Under the pieces are notes generated by a model, which saw nothing but the letters and a program-made list of their open reading frames with translations, was not told the DNA's origin and did no database searches. From Sphingomonas kyeonggiensis (GTDB taxonomy: Bacteria; Pseudomonadota; Alphaproteobacteria; Sphingomonadales; Sphingomonadaceae): a stretch of 64,000 nt of DNA. The stretch lies in NCBI RefSeq assembly GCF_014196745.1, contig NZ_JACIEH010000001.1, forward strand, positions 1,736,001-1,800,000. Direction: 5' to 3'. Both the position numbers and the translations under genes were made by a program. Below, piece by piece: positions 62,297 through 64,000 of this stretch. Every line of letters starts with the position of its first letter. Position 1 is the stretch's first letter.

Positions 62297-63646
62297 ATGG
62301 ACTTCACTCCGCAACAGGCGATCCTCGAACTCGGCGATGCATTCTACGATCGCGTCGCCGCCGCGCTCTTCCCGCAGACGAGCCTGCGATTCCGTAACGA
62401 CCGTGCCGCGGCCGAGGTTGGGCTGGACGGTCTGTCGGACGAGGAGTGGGTCGCCCATTTCGGCCGATTCCAACCGCTCAGGGGCTCGCTCGAAGCCCCG
62501 CTGGCGCTGCGCTATCACGGCCATCAGTTCCGCGTGTACAACCCCGAGATCGGCGATGGCCGCGGCTTCCTGTTCGCGCAGATGACCGACTCGCACGGCC
62601 GGCTGATGGACCTGGGCACCAAGGGTTCGGGCCAGACCCCCTACAGCCGCTTCGGCGACGGCCGCCTCACGCTCAAAGGCGGCGTCCGCGAAATCCTCGC
62701 CACCGAGATGCTCGAGGCACTGAACGTACCCACCAGCCGCACCTTCTCGCTGATCGAGACCCGCGAGGAGCTCCACCGCGGCGACGAGCCCTCGCCTACC
62801 CGCTCCTCGGTGCTGGTCCGCCTCAACCACGGCCATATCCGCATCGGCACCTTCCAGCGCCTCGCCCATTTCCAGGAGGCCGAGGCGATGGAGCGCCTCG
62901 TCGCCTATGTGCTGCGCCATTATTATGGCGAGGAGCCGGGCGCGGACGGCCCCGCCCGCCTGCTCGCCCATGTCTGCGAGCGCACCGGGACGATGGCCGC
63001 GCGCTTCATGGCCGCGGGCTTCGTCCACGGCGTGCTCAACAGCGACAACATCAACGTCACCGGCGAGAGCTTCGATTACGGCCCGTGGCGCTTCGCTCCC
63101 TTCTGGGAGCCGGGCTTCACCGCCGCCTATTTCGACCATGCCGGGCTCTACGCCTTCGGCCGCCAGCCCGAGGCGATCTACTGGGACGCGATGCAGCTCG
63201 CCATCTCGCTGCGCCTGATCGCCGACGAGGAACCGCTGATCGAGGCGATGGAAGCCTACCCCGAAACCTATCAGCGCGAAGTCACCAAAGCCCTGCTCTG
63301 GCGCCTCGGCGTCAATCCCCGCGGCACCGAGGCGGACGGCATCCTCACCCGCGTGCTGGAAAAGGCCCTGGCCGAGACGCTGACCCCGCTCGACGAGTTC
63401 TTCTTCGATGCGTTCGGCGGCGAGCTTCCTACCCATTATGGCGAAGCGTTCGACGATCTGCGTGGCCAGCTGGAGTTCTACCAGCCCCGCAAGGCACGCG
63501 ACCACGCCTATTGGTCCGGCACACCCTGCTCGATGCTGATCGACGAGGTGGAGACGCTCTGGGCATCGATCGCCGAATCGGATGACTGGGCGCCGCTCCA
63601 TGCCAAGGTCGCGGCGATCCGACATATGGCAGAGGCACTGGCCTAG
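62297..63646 (+). CDS. selO: Protein adenylyltransferase SelO (YdiU family)
   Basis: 449 residues. SelO is a pseudokinase-fold enzyme that AMPylates Ser/Thr/Tyr of target proteins, linked to redox control. Seen: LALRYHGHQFRVYNPEIGDGRGFLFAQM near 72-100; DLGTKGSGQTPYSRFGDGRLTLKGGVREILATEML near 108-142 (nucleotide loop); and MAAGFVHGVLNSDNINVTGESFDYGPWRF near 238-266, holding the Asn and Asp metal ligands. It is somewhat shorter than the 478-residue E. coli protein because the C-terminal tail that usually carries an Asn-Pro-Arg-Asn-type segment is missing. Divergent from the alpha/beta hydrolase. Confidence 0.92.
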   Translation: MDFTPQQAILELGDAFYDRVAAALFPQTSLRFRNDRAAAEVGLDGLSDEEWVAHFGRFQPLRGSLEAPLALRYHGHQFRVYNPEIGDGRGFLFAQMTDSHGRLMDLGTKGSGQTPYSRFGDGRLTLKGGVREILATEMLEALNVPTSRTFSLIETREELHRGDEPSPTRSSVLVRLNHGHIRIGTFQRLAHFQEAEAMERLVAYVLRHYYGEEPGADGPARLLAHVCERTGTMAARFMAAGFVHGVLNSDNINVTGESFDYGPWRFAPFWEPGFTAAYFDHAGLYAFGRQPEAIYWDAMQLAISLRLIADEEPLIEAMEAYPETYQREVTKALLWRLGVNPRGTEADGILTRVLEKALAETLTPLDEFFFDAFGGELPTHYGEAFDDLRGQLEFYQPRKARDHAYWSGTPCSMLIDEVETLWASIAESDDWAPLHAKVAAIRHMAEALA

Positions 63647-63706
63647 CCGCCCAAATTCGTGCAAAGCACGGCAACCTTCCCGAAAGACCAATTCTCCCCG
63701 AAATCG

Positions 63707-64000
63707 ATGCCCGGCACGGAAATCATCTCGACCGAACCCGCCACCGGTGCGGTTCTCTGGCGCCAGACTAGCGGAGACGCCGACAGGGAAGTCGCCCTCG
63801 CCCGCGCGAGCTGGGCCGCCTGGGCGGCCCACCCGCTCGCCTATCGGATCGAGGCGCTGCGCCGTTTCGCCAATGTCGTGCGGCAGAAAGCGGACGCCTT
63901 CACCGACCTCATCGCCCGCGAGACCGGCAAGCCGCTCTGGGAAGCGCGCACCGAGGTCGAGACGGTGATCGCCAAGGTCGATATCTCGATCACCGCCTAT
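63707..64000 (+). CDS. astD: Succinylglutamate-semialdehyde dehydrogenase-like aldehyde dehydrogenase (3' end outside window)
   Basis: The first 98 residues only. ISTEPATGAVLWRQTSGD is the common aldehyde dehydrogenase start, and ARETGKPLWEARTEVETVIAKVDISITAY is a strong match to AstD, which oxidises N-succinylglutamate 5-semialdehyde in the arginine succinyltransferase path. Start ATG 63707, 60 bases after selO on the same strand. The catalytic part and other ast genes, if present, lie beyond the window. Confidence 0.8.
   Translation, partial: MPGTEIISTEPATGAVLWRQTSGDADREVALARASWAAWAAHPLAYRIEALRRFANVVRQKADAFTDLIARETGKPLWEARTEVETVIAKVDISITAY

Noticed and set aside
62279..63832. N-terminal extension of the alpha/beta hydrolase through the antisense of selO
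   Set aside because: The extension has shadow-like composition; the hydrolase fold begins at the ATG at 62278 and selO is a clear gene on the other strand.

Overview
The window is high-GC DNA with dense genes and short intergenic gaps. It is most like a chromosome segment of a sphingomonad (Sphingomonas or a close relative, Alphaproteobacteria). Evidence for this is the Caulobacter-type TonB-dependent receptor, a complete tyrosine to homogentisate route, a TamA-TamB pair, many sphingomonad-style intergenic palindromes, and genes typical of the group (DUF6356, DUF3088, M13 peptidase lipoprotein). The assignment is an inference from gene content; no rRNA or tRNA gene was seen.

Layout. 1-4004: end of a TonB-dependent receptor, a secreted PI-PLC-like phosphodiesterase and a secreted alkaline phosphatase, which look like a phosphate- or phosphoester-scavenging unit. 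4201-18375: an AraC-type regulator, then a giant autotransporter of 4349 residues whose passenger is built from several classes of repeat. 18582-23976: sialidase-like BNR protein, YbaK deacylase, MHS-family transporter with a LacI-like operator, DUF6356 plus FAD-binding protein, and a small orphan gene. 24182-28647: hppD, a dicarboxylate/amino-acid symporter, hmgA and a Rieske protein; hppD and hmgA carry the same near-palindromic site upstream. 29360-39821: isovaleryl-CoA dehydrogenase, both methylcrotonyl-CoA carboxylase subunits, a MaoC hydratase and an amine oxidase, interrupted by an M13 peptidase and by a DUF559 nuclease-like gene bracketed by inverted palindromic repeats. 39958-50703: Baeyer-Villiger-type monooxygenase with a perfect palindromic operator, TamB, TamA, malate synthase G and a MarR regulator. 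50704-54319: a probable small RNA with a classic terminator, coniferyl-aldehyde-dehydrogenase-like enzyme, SIMPL protein, prepilin peptidase and a small membrane protein. 54408-64000: thiolase, small secreted proteins, a 2-hydroxyacid dehydrogenase, a PilZ protein, nitronate monooxygenase, glycosyltransferase, alpha/beta hydrolase, SelO, and the start of an AstD-like dehydrogenase that runs off the window.

How it fits together. Much of the central block is amino-acid catabolism: tyrosine/phenylalanine (hppD, hmgA), leucine (isovaleryl-CoA dehydrogenase, MCC, thiolase) and possibly arginine (AstD-like). The later steps of each path (maleylacetoacetate isomerase, fumarylacetoacetase, methylglutaconyl-CoA hydratase of the crotonase type, HMG-CoA lyase) are not in the window.

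The most unusual items are: the nuclease-like gene whose ribosome-binding site and C-terminus are supplied by flanking inverted repeats of a dispersed palindromic family; the giant autotransporter with six 91-residue tandem repeats and embedded RTX-like GGxGxD segments; the shared hppD/hmgA operator; and the unannotated plus-strand transcript ending at 50888.
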